From assembly GCA_022592435.1 (NCBI GenBank), contig JABYQS010000748.1:1-14244 (forward strand): 14,244 nucleotides of DNA. The letters run 5' to 3'. Below are positions 12,447 to 14,244 of this stretch, piece after piece. The first letter of the stretch is position 1, and every line of letters starts with the position of its first letter. The translations under genes were made by a program, and so were the position numbers. This stretch comes from Cerioporus squamosus. Taxonomy: Eukaryota; Basidiomycota; Agaricomycetes; Polyporales; Polyporaceae. Under the pieces are notes generated by a model. That model did no database searches and was not told the origin of the DNA. It was given only the letters and a program-made list of their open reading frames with translations.

Positions 12447-12711
12447 GTTCGGGGGCGTCGTCGTCGTTGTCGGGAGGGAGCGCGAGAGAGGCGTGGAGTC
12501 GCGCGGAGACGGGGGACATGCAGGTCAGGACGAAGCGCGACTTTATCCAAGCTCAACTTCCACGGAGCACTTCCAAACACACAGCCTCGCACTTGGCGCC
12601 CAGGCGTCTACTGACATACAACCCCGGATAAGCCCCTTGGCATTCACTTAGATTACCTTATCCGTCCGCACTCCGCCCAGCGACGACATAGGCACACGCT
12701 CTCTCCACACC
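12447..12711 (-). promoter_or_regulatory. 5' flank of the Ca2+-ATPase with a possible calcineurin-response site
   Basis: This is the immediate upstream region of the ATPase start at 12446. Read on the minus strand, GAGGCTGTG includes 12582-12588 and resembles the Crz1 element GNGGCTG, about 136 nt from the ATG. Three GATA cores (near 12545, 12627 and 12658) are also present. No TATA box is evident, and the leader near the start is rich in CGACGA repeats. These are motif matches only. Confidence 0.3.
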
Positions 12712-14244
12712 TCAGCCATGCGGCTGCGACGACGACAATGTCTTCTTCCTGCAGTTACGCCTGTGACCGACCCCAGCGTCGTACTGCACGCACATACGCA
12801 GCGCTGCGGTACTTGCGGCACACATCGCCTTACTCACAGCACCCTTTTGTTGAACAGATGCACACCACAATTGAGATAGTATGTATGTACGCATTCCCCT
12901 GCTCCAGCCTTGTCTTATATCACGGGTGGATCGGTCGAGGCATTTTGACAGGTTATGGAGAGCCTCATCGGCACCTGTTGTGATCATCGTCGCTCGACGA
13001 TCCAGGCGTCGAGCTCTATCGTCCCTCCATCGCACTCGTCGACCACCTCAGAGGGCAGTCGTCGGTATTGTCTCGGGAATGGCCAGAATGCAGGACTTGG
13101 ATGGTGGACACACTGCCAGCCCGGAACTATCGCACTAGCATTTCGCACGCGATGAGAATGAATCGCTGACGAGGTGAGACCCGGCGCAGTTTGGGCGGTC
13201 CTCCATCCAGCCCTTTCAACTGGTTCCGTGCATGCGTCACGCCGTCAAGTAGACGACTCGATGTCTGGAGGTGCATGGCGTCATCTTGTTGAGAGCCCTT
13301 GTCCACGCTCTGCCCATCGGGCAGCATATGGCCCCGTCTCGGGACCGCTCCCCACCGCGCAGAGCTTTCCGTCGGACAGGTGACCGTCTCCGCTCTCTCG
13401 TGCCTCCCTCATGCATAGCTCTAACTGTATCAGCCCTTTGACAAGACACATCGGGGCGCGCTGTTCCTAGTCTTCTGTGACATAGACAACCCGACTTATC
13501 GACATTGACTCCATCTACGCAGCCCGGACTTCGCCACATACCCTTATTGCAGGAGGTGGAGCTCACCTACCAGGTACGTGGCTGATCATGATCCTGTCCA
13601 TTGACAGTACTAATCTGATCGAAGTCAGCTATCCCAATCTTAGGTTTCGCGGGACCTTAAAAAATCAACAGCTTAGTCCTGAATGGCGCGTCCGACTCCT
13701 GAGCTCTCCTAGGACCTAAAACCCATGGGACAGCCTCTCAACGACACTGCTCGGGCCGAAGCATCCAGGCTGAACATGATCCCATCTGGAGTAGCCCAGC
13801 GCATAAGAACTCGTCTGCAGTGCCAGCGGCGAAGTGCGCAGTAAGGAATCTTGGTGAGTCTCCCATGTATGGATTCGTCACCCTGAGGGCACTGCAGCAA
13901 ACCTGATACGAGGGGAATCGAAGCGCTGCACGCATCTATATCTTCCGAGTACTTCTCTGAAATGTCACTGGTTACTGGCCGGGGCAGGTGCGCGAAGCAC
14001 TCGGAGTTACACGGCGTCTCATCCGCCCCAATATGGCGCTTGTCGAGGACCGGCACCTGTACCGCTTGTGAATCCTACGGTCGGGCGAGCTGAGCATGGG
14101 ATGTTGCATGAGATGTGAATCTTCATCGTTTCCGCTTCCTCTCGCATCAGCGCTGTCCACAAGCTATGGCGCCGCACCTCCATAGCAAATTGAAAGACCA
14201 GAGGGTAAATCTTCCACCGATCCTATGCCCGCGTCAGGGCCGTC
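12712..14244. other. Right-hand stretch without a recognisable gene
   Basis: No long open frame with known domains exists on either strand. The longest (115 codons at 13709-14056 minus, 109 codons at 13237-13566 minus) have no recognisable motif. Base composition appears less GC-rich than the coding exons. A chain of splice-like sites on the plus strand (introns 13380-13433, 13477-13522 and 13574-13628, the first with a CTAAC branch-like site) links short open segments to a stop at 13658-13660, hinting at an unidentified or decayed gene. I cannot assign anything to it. Confidence 0.35.

Noticed and set aside
13709..14056. Minus-strand 115-codon open frame at the right end
   Set aside because: No domain, signal or splice context was recognised, and its length is compatible with chance in this base composition.

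Overview
The window looks like genomic DNA of a filamentous basidiomycete, probably a wood-decay (Polyporales-like) fungus. Genes are cut by many 46-67 nt introns, coding exons are GC-rich with C/G-ending codons, and a secreted xylanase carries a fungal-type CBM1 cellulose-binding module. No RNA gene, CRISPR array or transposable element could be supported.

Positions 1-6554 hold two diverged copies of a two-gene module: an atypical short-chain dehydrogenase/reductase (SDR) next to a CBM1-GH10 endo-beta-1,4-xylanase. Copy A (1-3330) has SDR and xylanase both on the plus strand, and both are broken by small indels; the SDR also runs off the left edge. Copy B (3677-6554) has an intact nine-exon SDR on the plus strand and an intact six-exon xylanase on the minus strand, so the two genes converge and one gene of the module was inverted after or during duplication. 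The intact SDR uses a 9-nt microexon and a GC-AG intron, both positions shared with the decayed copy. The decayed xylanase has three introns that the intact xylanase lacks. The intact xylanase has a TATA box and an upstream cluster of four CreA/Cre1-type sites, as expected for a carbon-repressed hydrolase.

Positions 7659-12446 (minus strand) encode a P-type IIB Ca2+-ATPase of the PMC1/PMCA type, about 1,466 residues in eight exons, with a long Ser/Pro-rich N-terminal extension. All hallmark motifs are visible, but the exon covering the M3-M4 loop carries two frameshifts 55 nt apart; these are either true mutations or assembly errors.

The remaining intergenic stretches (1012-1643, 3331-3676, 6814-7658, 12712-14244) have no gene I can name. 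Two of them contain protein-like or splice-like fragments that may be decayed genes. The xylanase and its SDR neighbour plausibly belong to plant-biomass use, though no direct functional link between them is shown. The Ca2+-ATPase is a housekeeping ion pump unrelated to the module.
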